Assembly: GCF_937875265.1 (NCBI RefSeq) | Contig: NZ_CALLXM010000065.1 | Span: 1 to 11,795 of the forward strand | Direction of reading: 5' to 3' | Origin: an uncultured Acetobacter sp. | GTDB lineage: Bacteria > Pseudomonadota > Alphaproteobacteria > Acetobacterales > Acetobacteraceae | Length of the DNA stretch: 11,795 nt | Shown: positions 1-5,335 of the stretch, piece by piece | How positions within the stretch are numbered: the stretch's first letter is position 1 | Layout of the letters: each line of letters opens with the position of its first letter | Notes under the pieces: model-generated | What the model saw: the letters and a program-made list of their open reading frames with translations, nothing else | Databases searched by the model: none | Told to the model about the DNA's origin: nothing | Position numbers and translations under genes: made by a program

Positions 1-936
1 GCTCCGGGCCGCTGGTGGGATGTTATCGACCAGTATGGCGTGACGGCTTTTTATTCCTCCCCCACGGTGGTGCGGGCCGCCATGCGTGAAGGGAATGATG
101 TGGTGCGGAGCCGCTCCCTTGCCAGCCTGCGGGTTATTGGCACGGTGGGTGAGCCCATTAGCCCCGAAGCCTGGCAGTGGTTCCATGATGAAGTGGGCAA
201 AGGCCGCTGCCCCGTGGTGGATACCTGGTGGCAGACAGAAACCGGCGGTGTGATGATTACCGCCGCTGCGGGCTGCGTGACCCCACGCCCCGGTGCGGCA
301 TGCCTGCCGTTGCCCGGCGTCAGTGCGGCTTTGCTGGATACACAGAGGCAGCCGGTGGAAGGCCCCGGTGAGGGGTTGCTGTGCATGGCGCGGTCATGGC
401 CGGGGCAGGCTCTGTCCATCTGGCAGGACCACGCACGCTTCCGCCAGACCTATTTTACCACCTGCCCGGGCTACTACTTCACCGGGGATGGCGCACGGCG
501 GGAAGCCGATGGCTATTACTGGATTACAGGCCGTGTGGATGATGTGGTGAACGTCTCCGGCCACCGGATAGGCACGGCAGAAATTGAAGATGCCGTGGCG
601 ATGGACCATGAGGTGGTGGAAAGTGCCGCCGTGGGCATCCCACATGATCTGAAAGGTCAGGGGCTCGTGGTGTTTGTGGTACCGAAGGAAGAGGGTGTTT
701 TTCACCCGTCAGCCATTAACCGCGCCGTGGCAAATGGCGTTGGACGTTATGCTATTCCTGAAAAAATCTATGTGGTGCGAGACTTGCCCAAAACTCGGTC
801 TGGCAAGATTGTCCGCCGCCTGCTGCGCAAGATTGCAGCGCATGATCTGGAAGGGCTTGGAGATCTGTCCACACTGGCAGACCCCGAGATTGTGCCCGAA
901 CTCATTGCTCTGGTGAAGGCGCAGGATTCTGCATAA
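1..936 (+). CDS. acs: Acetyl-CoA synthetase, C-terminal half (partial)
   Basis: AMP-forming acetate:CoA ligase, which turns acetate, ATP and CoA into acetyl-CoA in the cytoplasm. The reading frame is open from base 1, so the start lies upstream; 311 residues are visible of about 650 usual for the family. In order one sees the WWQTETGG core motif (fragment residues 76-83), the hinge/ATP-binding stretch YFTGDGARR followed by GYYWITGRVDDVVNVSGHR, and the C-terminal lid with PKTRSGKI, whose lysine is the catalytic residue and the known target of Pat-type acetylation in Salmonella Acs. The lid diverges from enterobacterial Acs around VGRYAIPE, but all key residues are kept. The end, with GDLSTLADPEIV, also matches Acs rather than propionyl-CoA synthetase. 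In acetic acid bacteria this enzyme would feed acetate into the TCA cycle. The gene ends just before a strong terminator. Confidence 0.95.
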   Translation, partial: APGRWWDVIDQYGVTAFYSSPTVVRAAMREGNDVVRSRSLASLRVIGTVGEPISPEAWQWFHDEVGKGRCPVVDTWWQTETGGVMITAAAGCVTPRPGAACLPLPGVSAALLDTQRQPVEGPGEGLLCMARSWPGQALSIWQDHARFRQTYFTTCPGYYFTGDGARREADGYYWITGRVDDVVNVSGHRIGTAEIEDAVAMDHEVVESAAVGIPHDLKGQGLVVFVVPKEEGVFHPSAINRAVANGVGRYAIPEKIYVVRDLPKTRSGKIVRRLLRKIAAHDLEGLGDLSTLADPEIVPELIALVKAQDSA

Positions 937-939
937 GGC

Positions 940-978
940 ACGGGGGCTGGTGTTGCTGCCAGCCCCCGTCTTTTTCTT
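940..978 (+). terminator. Intrinsic terminator of acs
   Basis: A perfect 11-bp stem (acgggggctgg at 940-950 pairing with ccagcccccgt at 959-969) with an 8-nt loop is followed by ctttttctt. It lies 4 bp after the acs stop codon. The hairpin also separates acs from the convergent CHRD gene, but there is no T-run on the other side, so it should act mainly on the + strand. Confidence 0.9.
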
Positions 979-1001
979 AACACGGGACGGGCGTGTTCAG
1001 A

Positions 1002-1451
1002 TTATTTGGTGTTGGTGCCCGGAGCCGGAACCAGTTGGGCGCGCACTTCACCATGCGGGTGGACCGCGGTGCCCAGACCAACAAACAGCTGACCGTGGCG
1101 GTACAGATCAATCTGATCTGCACTCAGGGTTAGTGTGCCGGTGAGCGGGGCAACATATGGGCCTTTAAGGTCTGCAACCTTTTCTGCGGTTTTAGACAGA
1201 TCTTTGGCTGCCATCAGCTCAGCACCTGTTACCGGACCGGAGAGGTTGTTCCAGGTGATGGTGTAGCTAAGCTGGTTGTTCTCAGTTTCCAGCGTGGCGC
1301 GGACACCGCCGGTCACACGGGAAGGAGTTGCTTTCGCGCTGGCAAAATTGCCTTCAGACTGAATGGTTTCTGCGTGGGAAAGGGCCGGAGCAAAAGCCAG
1401 AGCGCCGGTCAGCAGGGCAGCGCCAAACGTAAAGTGTTTTTTTGAAATCAT
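1002..1451 (-). CDS. Exported CHRD-domain protein
   Basis: A 149-residue protein with a Sec-type signal peptide: basic MISKKH, a hydrophobic core at about residues 8-22 and a probable cleavage after SHA (residue 27). The mature part reads as one CHRD (chordin-like) domain: LSYTITWNNLSGPVTGAEL near residues 60-80, then TGTLTLSADQI, LFVGLGTAVHPHGEVRAQL near the end. The HPxGEVRxQL ending is the most diagnostic part. The histidine-rich HIHG usually found in the middle is replaced here by a charged AKDLSK stretch. CHRD proteins are exported or periplasmic, of uncertain biochemical function; I infer a periplasmic or envelope role. The start is supported by AGGAG (1458-1462) 6 nt before the ATG. 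The gene stands alone, convergent with acs, and has an EcfG-type promoter upstream, suggesting stress or stationary-phase induction. Confidence 0.88.
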   Translation of the reverse strand: MISKKHFTFGAALLTGALAFAPALSHAETIQSEGNFASAKATPSRVTGGVRATLETENNQLSYTITWNNLSGPVTGAELMAAKDLSKTAEKVADLKGPYVAPLTGTLTLSADQIDLYRHGQLFVGLGTAVHPHGEVRAQLVPAPGTNTK

Positions 1452-1492
1452 AATAGTCTCCTGTAAAGTATAATCGTCTAACAGGAGCTATA

Positions 1493-1517
1493 AACGCGCT
1501 CTTTGAAAAATGGTTCC
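1493..1517 (-). promoter_or_regulatory. EcfG-type (general stress response) promoter of the CHRD gene
   Basis: Read on the minus strand, the sequence is GGAAC (1517-1513), exactly 16 nt, then CGTT (1496-1493). This is the consensus GGAAC-N16/17-CGTT known for EcfG sigma factors of the alphaproteobacterial PhyR-NepR-EcfG general stress response. Transcription would start about 7 nt downstream, giving a leader of roughly 35 nt before the ATG at 1451. No EcfG, NepR or PhyR gene lies in the window, so use of this promoter is inferred from the match alone. Confidence 0.65.
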
Positions 1518-1553
1518 AAATTCATTTTTACGAAAATTTCTAAAAGAGCGCGT
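1494..1553. repeat. Perfect 11-bp inverted repeat around the CHRD promoter
   Basis: The arms are acgcgctcttt (1494-1504) and aaagagcgcgt (1543-1553), separated by 38 bp. Nested inside is a second inverted repeat, aaaaatg (1506-1512) with cattttt (1523-1529). The 1494-1504 arm overlaps the -10 element of the predicted promoter, while the 1543-1553 arm lies upstream of its -35. It could be a two-site operator or a cruciform; nothing follows it that looks like a terminator T-run. Confidence 0.7.
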
Positions 1554-1616
1554 ATCTGTGTTGTGTGGTGCGTTTATTTATTTGGGAGGATGGAATGAAT
1601 AGATGCTTCTGGCAGA

Positions 1617-1868
1617 CTATGCCGCACCTGAGGGTGGGATAGGGCTAAAACGCGGCATTCCGTTTACGGTTTCCTGCCACATGGCCAGAGGGCGGACCCA
1701 GTAGTCTCCACGGGCTTCACTGCGGTAGGTGACGAGCCATTCCTCGGTCTCGCTGTGGCGCCCCACGCAAATCACAGTATAAAGTCCGCCTTTATAATGT
1801 CGGTATGGGCCGGGGCGCGGATGGTCGGGCTCGGCTGCATCAAGAATATTGGGATCGTGTGTTTTCAT
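1617..1868 (-). CDS. DUF1653 domain protein
   Basis: An 83-residue cytoplasmic protein. Residues 21-68 carry the DUF1653 signature: YRHYKGGLYTVICVGRHSET, then EEWLVTYRS and YWVRPLAMW. The family is small, widespread and without an established biochemical function. I chose the ATG at 1868 because the product then starts just before the domain; the open frame extends upstream to 2123 but that part is antisense to the neighbouring exported protein and low in family-like sequence. The ribosome binding site is weak (AGAAGA about 6 nt before the start). It is divergent from the gene starting at 1909, leaving 40 bp between the two start codons, so its promoter must overlap that gene's 5' end. The short tail MPRFSPIPPSGAA is lineage-specific. 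Confidence 0.82.
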   Translation of the reverse strand: MKTHDPNILDAAEPDHPRPGPYRHYKGGLYTVICVGRHSETEEWLVTYRSEARGDYWVRPLAMWQETVNGMPRFSPIPPSGAA

Positions 1869-1908
1869 GGTAGTCTTCTGTTCCACAGCTTGCGGGAGGA
1901 TCGCAACC

Positions 1909-2523
1909 TTGAACCGACATGTTCTTCTGGGCCAGGCGCTGGCAGGTGTTGTTTTGCTGGCGTGTAGCGCAGCACCCGGCCATGCCGCCACGCAGGGGAA
2001 GGCCAGCACGCATAAAAGCAGCGCGCATAAAGGGCATGCCAGCAAGAGTGCGGCCCAGCAAAGTGGTGACCCGGTTATCATGACCAGCCAGCCGGGCTCT
2101 GCGCTGGATAAAGCCGCCCGCACACTGAACGCGGACGATCTGGCTTCCGCCGCACGTCATCATGAAAAACCACTGGTGCTGATAGGCTCTGCCCCACTGT
2201 CCACCAGCGGGAAGAGCGTTGGCCTGTTTGTGCAGGTGCAGTCTGCCAGCCTGTGTGGGTCTGCTGGCTGTTCTACAGATGTTTACCTGCAACATAATGG
2301 CGGGTGGACCAAGGTGCTGGATTCCGTCAGCGGCCCCATTACGCTGCTGCCCACAACGCACGGCATCATGAAAGATATTCTGGTGGACGGGTCAGATCGC
2401 TGGATCTGGAAAAAAGGCACTTATGTGGACACGCTGGTGGCTACAGACCTGCCGGGCTTCAAGACGTCCATCAGGCGGCATCAGGCCGCTATGAAAAAAA
2501 GCGGTCATCCGGTTTCTGAATAA
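1909..2523 (+). CDS. Exported CxxxxC protein of unknown function
   Basis: A 204-residue protein if read from TTG at 1909, which sits 8 nt after the strong site GGGAGGA (1894-1900). This start gives a clean export signal: basic MNRH, a hydrophobic stretch LLGQALAGVVLLAC and a possible signal peptidase I site after GHA (residue 26). The LLAC at residues 16-19 could instead be an imperfect lipobox, making it a lipoprotein on C19. Next comes a lysine/histidine/serine-rich linker (residues 30-50), then a globular part. CGSAGC (116-121) is probably a disulfide, followed by STDVYLQHNGGW and later DILVDGSDRWIWKKGTY. The CGxxGCxTxV plus DxxVDG pattern recalls a class of uncharacterised alphaproteobacterial periplasmic proteins; I recall this only loosely. 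No enzymatic motif is visible. It is followed 11 bp later by a two-TM protein, probably in one operon. Confidence 0.75.
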   Translation: MNRHVLLGQALAGVVLLACSAAPGHAATQGKASTHKSSAHKGHASKSAAQQSGDPVIMTSQPGSALDKAARTLNADDLASAARHHEKPLVLIGSAPLSTSGKSVGLFVQVQSASLCGSAGCSTDVYLQHNGGWTKVLDSVSGPITLLPTTHGIMKDILVDGSDRWIWKKGTYVDTLVATDLPGFKTSIRRHQAAMKKSGHPVSE

Positions 2524-2534
2524 ACGGAGGCTTT

Positions 2535-2837
2535 ATGCCGGATAAAAAGAACTCCCCGACTGCCGCAGGCAGTATCGGGCGCACGGTGCTGAAAACACTC
2601 TGCACGGTCGCGCTGACGGCACTGCTGATCGCTTTGCTGCGTGAAGGGCTGGGCAGTCTGCCGTGGGTTGATAGCAAGACCGGCCAGCATGCCGGGGCTG
2701 CCGTGCTTCAGGTTCTGGCCGCCGATGGCAACGCCCGGCAGCAACAGATGATTGCTGCCGGGCTGATGCTGTTGTGCTTCATGCTGGCCATTGTGCTGGT
2801 GCGCTGGGGTGAGCGCCTGTTAGAGCGCAACCGCTGA
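2535..2837 (+). CDS. Small two-TM membrane protein
   Basis: A 100-residue inner-membrane protein I do not recognise. It has a short hydrophilic N-terminus, a first membrane segment at about residues 19-36 (LKTLCTVALTALLIALL), a loop of about 36 residues containing WVDSKTGQHAG, a second segment at about 72-90 (IAAGLMLLCFMLAIVLV), and a basic tail RWGERLLERNR. Both ends are therefore expected in the cytoplasm, with the loop in the periplasm. The start has a good site, GGAGG, 4 nt before the ATG. It follows the exported CxxxxC protein by 11 bp, so the loop or membrane part may work with that protein. Its last 18 bp overlap the end of the convergent rlmM gene. Confidence 0.75.
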   Translation: MPDKKNSPTAAGSIGRTVLKTLCTVALTALLIALLREGLGSLPWVDSKTGQHAGAAVLQVLAADGNARQQQMIAAGLMLLCFMLAIVLVRWGERLLERNR

Positions 2838-3764
2838 ATTTGCCGCAGCCTGAGACCAGAAAAACGTCAGCTCGTGCTTGTTATGCGCCAGATGATGCAG
2901 GTTGCCACCGGGAATAGCTTCAAAAGCCGTTACCGTGTCATGGTCCGTGTCGCCCTGAAATTTGACGGTCAGCACCATGTTTTTTGTGCGGCCTGACTCA
3001 ATCCAGCGTCTGGCCAGTGCCAGCAGGCGCGTCGGGTAGGCGATGATATCTGAAAAAACCCAGTCTACTTCCGGGAAGGACGAAGGTTCCAGCCCAAAGG
3101 CGCTGCCCTGCTGGAACGAGACATGCGGCATGGCGGCCACGGCTGGGTCCAGCGGGGCGCGGTCAATGGCGGTTACGTCCGCACCAAGCTCCGCAATCGC
3201 CCATGTCCAGCCGCCGGGAGTGGCGCCCAGATCCAGGCATGTTTCACCGGGCTGAGGCCAGCGGCGCAATAGCGTGCAGGCTTCCCACAGTTTCAGGTAA
3301 GCGCGGGAAGGCGGGCCTGTCCGGTTTTCCACAAATTTTGGCGCACCGTTGATAAACGGGCTGCTCTTGGTGGCTGAAAACAGCATGGTGTCCGCAGCCA
3401 GCAGAGTCCACGCCCCCAGCGGGCTGGTCGGGGCGGCTGTCGGGAAGGTGAGAAGGGTGGATTTGATCGGCGGCAGATTGTCTTCAATCAGCGCGGCCCG
3501 CCGAAAGAAATCCGTTGCATAAAGCCCCCAGTTTCGCTGACGCGCCCGCAGGATTTTAGCAGCCCCTTTAATGGAGGGAATGGTAACCTGCTCAGGCTCC
3601 TCCCACACATCCAGCGCCCACGGGGAATACACTGAAGGCTGGCGGGAGAGTGCCAGCTGTCCGTGCCAGCGGTCCACAGTTACGCCGCGCCGTTCCAGAT
3701 CCTGCTCCAGCACGGCTTCCAGCCCTTCCGGCCCAAGCCATGCGCCCCGAATGGTCTCGCTCAT
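2820..3764 (-). CDS. rlmM: RlmM-like 23S rRNA 2'-O-ribose methyltransferase
   Basis: A 314-residue SAM-dependent methyltransferase of the FtsJ/RrmJ fold. In E. coli the enzyme methylates the 2'-OH of C2498 in 23S rRNA; same target inferred here. Motif I is LDLGATPGGW (178-187). The K-D-K-E catalytic tetrad of the family is visible as K158 (in PPSRAYLKLW), D239 (VFSDII), K268 (LTVKF) and E298 (HELTFFW). The N-terminal 150 residues correspond to the RNA-recruiting part, but the protein is about 50 residues shorter than E. coli RlmM (366). I chose the ATG at 3764 because it overlaps the stop of the upstream DUF423 gene as ATGA, implying coupled translation; the frame stays open to 3986, but that part overlaps DUF423 and is not RlmM-like. 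Its 3' end overlaps the convergent membrane-protein gene by 18 bp. Confidence 0.9.
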   Translation of the reverse strand: MSETIRGAWLGPEGLEAVLEQDLERRGVTVDRWHGQLALSRQPSVYSPWALDVWEEPEQVTIPSIKGAAKILRARQRNWGLYATDFFRRAALIEDNLPPIKSTLLTFPTAAPTSPLGAWTLLAADTMLFSATKSSPFINGAPKFVENRTGPPSRAYLKLWEACTLLRRWPQPGETCLDLGATPGGWTWAIAELGADVTAIDRAPLDPAVAAMPHVSFQQGSAFGLEPSSFPEVDWVFSDIIAYPTRLLALARRWIESGRTKNMVLTVKFQGDTDHDTVTAFEAIPGGNLHHLAHNKHELTFFWSQAAANSAVAL

Positions 3765-4144
3765 GCGCCCAACCACCCAACGGCAAGGCACAGCCAGGAA
3801 AGAATGAGAATACTTCCCCCGGTAGGCGCAACATGTGCGGCATGCTGGCCGGTAAAGGCGGTGTAATACACGCCCCCGCAGAACAGCAGCGTGCCCAGTA
3901 GCAGGCCACAGCTGCCCAGTGCAATCGGCTTTGTCGGGCGGTCCCGCGTGGTCAGGCCGAGCGCCAGCAGAGCCAGCGCGTGCCACATCTGCACTTCCAT
4001 TGCGCCATGCGCCATCAGGCGGCCACCGGGGCCGAAATCAGCCTCAGGCAGATGGGCGGTCAGGGCACCCATAATGGTACCAAGGCCAGCAAGCAGAGCG
4101 CCGCAAACGCGCCATGAACGGGGAAGACTGGATAAAGAAAGCAT
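3761..4144 (-). CDS. DUF423 family membrane protein (YgdD-like)
   Basis: A 127-residue integral membrane protein with about four hydrophobic segments (near residues 12-31, 52-66, 74-94 and 108-125). Family hallmarks are seen: GALLAGLGTIMGALTAH at the start, MEVQMWHALALLALG, GTLLFCGGVYYTAFTG and PTGGSILILSWLCLAVGW. Molecular function is not established. In E. coli the homologue ygdD lies next to rlmM, and the same DUF423-rlmM order is kept here, overlapping by ATGA. The Shine-Dalgarno is modest (AAGGCGG about 4 nt upstream). The start is divergent from the cobalamin adenosyltransferase gene, with 72 bp between the two start codons and a palindromic AT core in that gap. Confidence 0.88.
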   Translation of the reverse strand: MLSLSSLPRSWRVCGALLAGLGTIMGALTAHLPEADFGPGGRLMAHGAMEVQMWHALALLALGLTTRDRPTKPIALGSCGLLLGTLLFCGGVYYTAFTGQHAAHVAPTGGSILILSWLCLAVGWLGA

Positions 4145-4149
4145 GATGC

Positions 4150-4164
4150 CGCCTTATATAGGCG
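4150..4164. promoter_or_regulatory. Palindromic TATA-type element between DUF423 and adenosyltransferase genes
   Basis: CGCC-TTATATA-GGCG lies 6 bp upstream of the DUF423 start in the 72-bp divergent gap. Its core could serve as a -10 element in either direction, but for the minus strand it is too close to the ATG to leave much leader. Nearer the + gene, gggcagg (4170-4176) and cctgtcc (4190-4196) can form a 7-bp stem with one G-U pair, right before its ribosome binding region (AGGAAAGG). Confidence 0.3.
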
Positions 4165-4216
4165 TATCCGGGCAGGGCGGAAACAGAAACCTGTCCGCAG
4201 GAAAGGGCAAGAGCGT

Positions 4217-4795
4217 ATGAGTATCCGTATTGATCGTGTTGTGACCCGTGGGGGAGATGCCGGGCAGACGTCTCTGGGGGACGGAGCCCGCGTGGCCAAG
4301 AACAGTGCGCGGATTGAAGCGATGGGGTGTCTGGATGAGCTGAATGCGGTTGTTGGCCTGCTGCGCACCCATGTGGAACCGGAGCGTGAGGCCGCCGCGC
4401 AACTGACACACCTGCAGAACCGGCTTTTTGATATGGGGGCTGATCTGTGCCAGCCGGAGGGGCCAAAAGTGCATAAAGCCAGCCGCTTGAGTGCGGACGC
4501 CGTGGTGGAACTGGAGGCATGGGTGGAACAGTGGCGGCAGGCGCAGGCACCGCTCACCAGTTTTGTGCTCCCTGGTGGCGCACCGGCCGCCGCCTGGGCG
4601 CATCTGGCCCGCACACAAACCCGTACAACCGAGCGGCGTGTGGTAGCGCTGGCGCAGCAGGAGGCTGTGAACCCGGAATTGCTGAAAATGCTTAATAGGC
4701 TTTCTGATTATTTCTTTGTGCTGGCCCGGCATTTTAATCAGGACGGAAAGACGGATCTTGTGTGGACACCCGCCGCCAGGCGGGAGGAAGTATAA
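4217..4795 (+). CDS. PduO/MMAB-type ATP:cob(I)alamin adenosyltransferase
   Basis: A 192-residue cytoplasmic enzyme that transfers the adenosyl group of ATP to cob(I)alamin, making coenzyme B12; members form a trimeric helical bundle. The N-terminal ATP loop TRGGDAGQTSLGDG (10-23) and K28 are intact. Then come DELNAVVGLLR (40-50), the FVLPGG motif (116-121), the arginine-rich ATP helix ARTQTRTTERRVV (131-143) and the signature LNRLSDYFFVLAR (159-171). One oddity: where human MMAB has RRAER, this protein has RTTER, so the second arginine (human R191 by my alignment) is threonine at residue 137, while R136, E139 and R140 are kept. Start ATG 4217 is preceded by AGGAAAGG at a rather long spacing. 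No B12 riboswitch is seen in the 72-bp upstream gap. It stands as a single gene. Confidence 0.93.
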   Translation: MSIRIDRVVTRGGDAGQTSLGDGARVAKNSARIEAMGCLDELNAVVGLLRTHVEPEREAAAQLTHLQNRLFDMGADLCQPEGPKVHKASRLSADAVVELEAWVEQWRQAQAPLTSFVLPGGAPAAAWAHLARTQTRTTERRVVALAQQEAVNPELLKMLNRLSDYFFVLARHFNQDGKTDLVWTPAARREEV

Positions 4796-4811
4796 ACAAC
4801 ACTGCCATGCC

Positions 4812-4843
4812 GGAACGTTCTTTTCCGCAGCAAAGAACGTTCC
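4812..4843. terminator. Strong hairpin after the adenosyltransferase gene, possible terminator
   Basis: A perfect 12-bp stem, ggaacgttcttt (4812-4823) with aaagaacgttcc (4832-4843), has an 8-nt loop. It lies 16 bp after the stop. No T-run follows on either strand, so it may be an RNA-stabilising or weak terminator structure rather than a classical intrinsic terminator. The arms also form a DNA inverted repeat that could bind a dimeric regulator. Confidence 0.5.
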
Positions 4844-4987
4844 TTCAGGCAGGTAGTATATTTCAAGCGAAGAGTGTTAATTTTTTAAGTAATAACACCC
4901 AAAAATGATTAGAGGGTGATTCTGAACTATTTTTAAAATTAGAGTATCTTTTATAAGAAAAATTTAGAGGATATTCTTATTTTATCT

Positions 4988-5004
4988 TTGTTATACAGTA
5001 ACAA
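4988..5004. promoter_or_regulatory. Operator-like palindrome TTGTTA-N5-TAACAA
   Basis: Perfect 6-bp arms (4988-4993 and 4999-5004) surround a 5-bp centre. The 17-bp dyad has the size and symmetry of a site for a dimeric helix-turn-helix repressor. It sits at the downstream edge of the AT-rich island, and no regulator gene is adjacent, so the binding protein is unknown. Confidence 0.35.
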
Positions 5005-5256
5005 TCGGGTTTCTGTTAGTGTATGCTGGTAGGCTGTTATGAAGAGAGTTCATGGTTTTTTGCTGGAAATTTTAGTGCCGCTCGGAGAAAATGTTGGAAA
5101 ACGGGGAAAGGCATGATAAGGCAGAAGCCACAGAACCTGTTTCAGTGCTTTTAAAGTAGGGTCAGGTCTTTACCAACAAATGTAATGAAACCTGTTGGGG
5201 TACCCCCGCCTTGCCATAGGTAAGGAAAAACGACTTCCGGATTGTTCATGCTGTAG

Positions 5257-5277
5257 TCAGCGTAAATTCAGCGCTGA
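5257..5277. promoter_or_regulatory. Repeat/palindrome upstream of the AT-hook gene
   Basis: The 10-bp perfect palindrome tcagcgctga (5268-5277) is preceded one helical turn upstream (11 bp) by a further tcagcg (5257-5262). Such phasing would let two half-sites face the same side of DNA. It lies about 60 bp before the next start codon, where an operator would be expected. Confidence 0.3.
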
Positions 5278-5335
5278 TATCTTGCTGGGAGTTCGGTCTT
5301 TTATGTTTGACAGAGTCAGGAAAGTATAAAGAAGC

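Larger units (their letters stand above)
4844..5335. other. Gene-free gap with AT-rich island and structured segment
   Basis: I find no convincing protein gene or known RNA family here. From 4861 to 5040 the sequence is only about 28% GC (50 of 180 bases by hand count), against roughly 60% in the flanking genes. This part has three TTAGAG copies (4909, 4939, 4964), two mutually exclusive hairpins sharing caccc (gtgtta 4874-4879 with taacac 4893-4898, or caccc 4896-4900 with gggtg 4914-4918) and a 17-bp palindrome at 4988-5004. From 5160 to 5230 there are several potential RNA stems. From 5257 to 5277 there is a repeat and palindrome upstream of the next gene. Confidence 0.6.

Noticed and set aside
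1595..1642. 15-codon frame after GGGAGGATGGA on the + strand
   Set aside because: Good ribosome-site-like bases, but the product is very short and overlaps the end of the DUF1653 gene on the other strand; most likely chance.
3765..3986. N-terminal extension of RlmM
   Set aside because: The extension overlaps the DUF423 gene and does not look like RlmM; the ATGA start at 3764 explains the protein better.
4145..4216. B12 riboswitch upstream of the adenosyltransferase
   Set aside because: Only 72 bp are available and no B12-box sequence is seen.
5023..5154. 43-codon open frame starting MLVGCYEESSWFF in the AT-rich gap
   Set aside because: No Shine-Dalgarno, odd composition and no recognisable domain; a second frame (5039-5116, 25 codons) overlaps it equally well. 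Kept only as a low-priority small-protein possibility.
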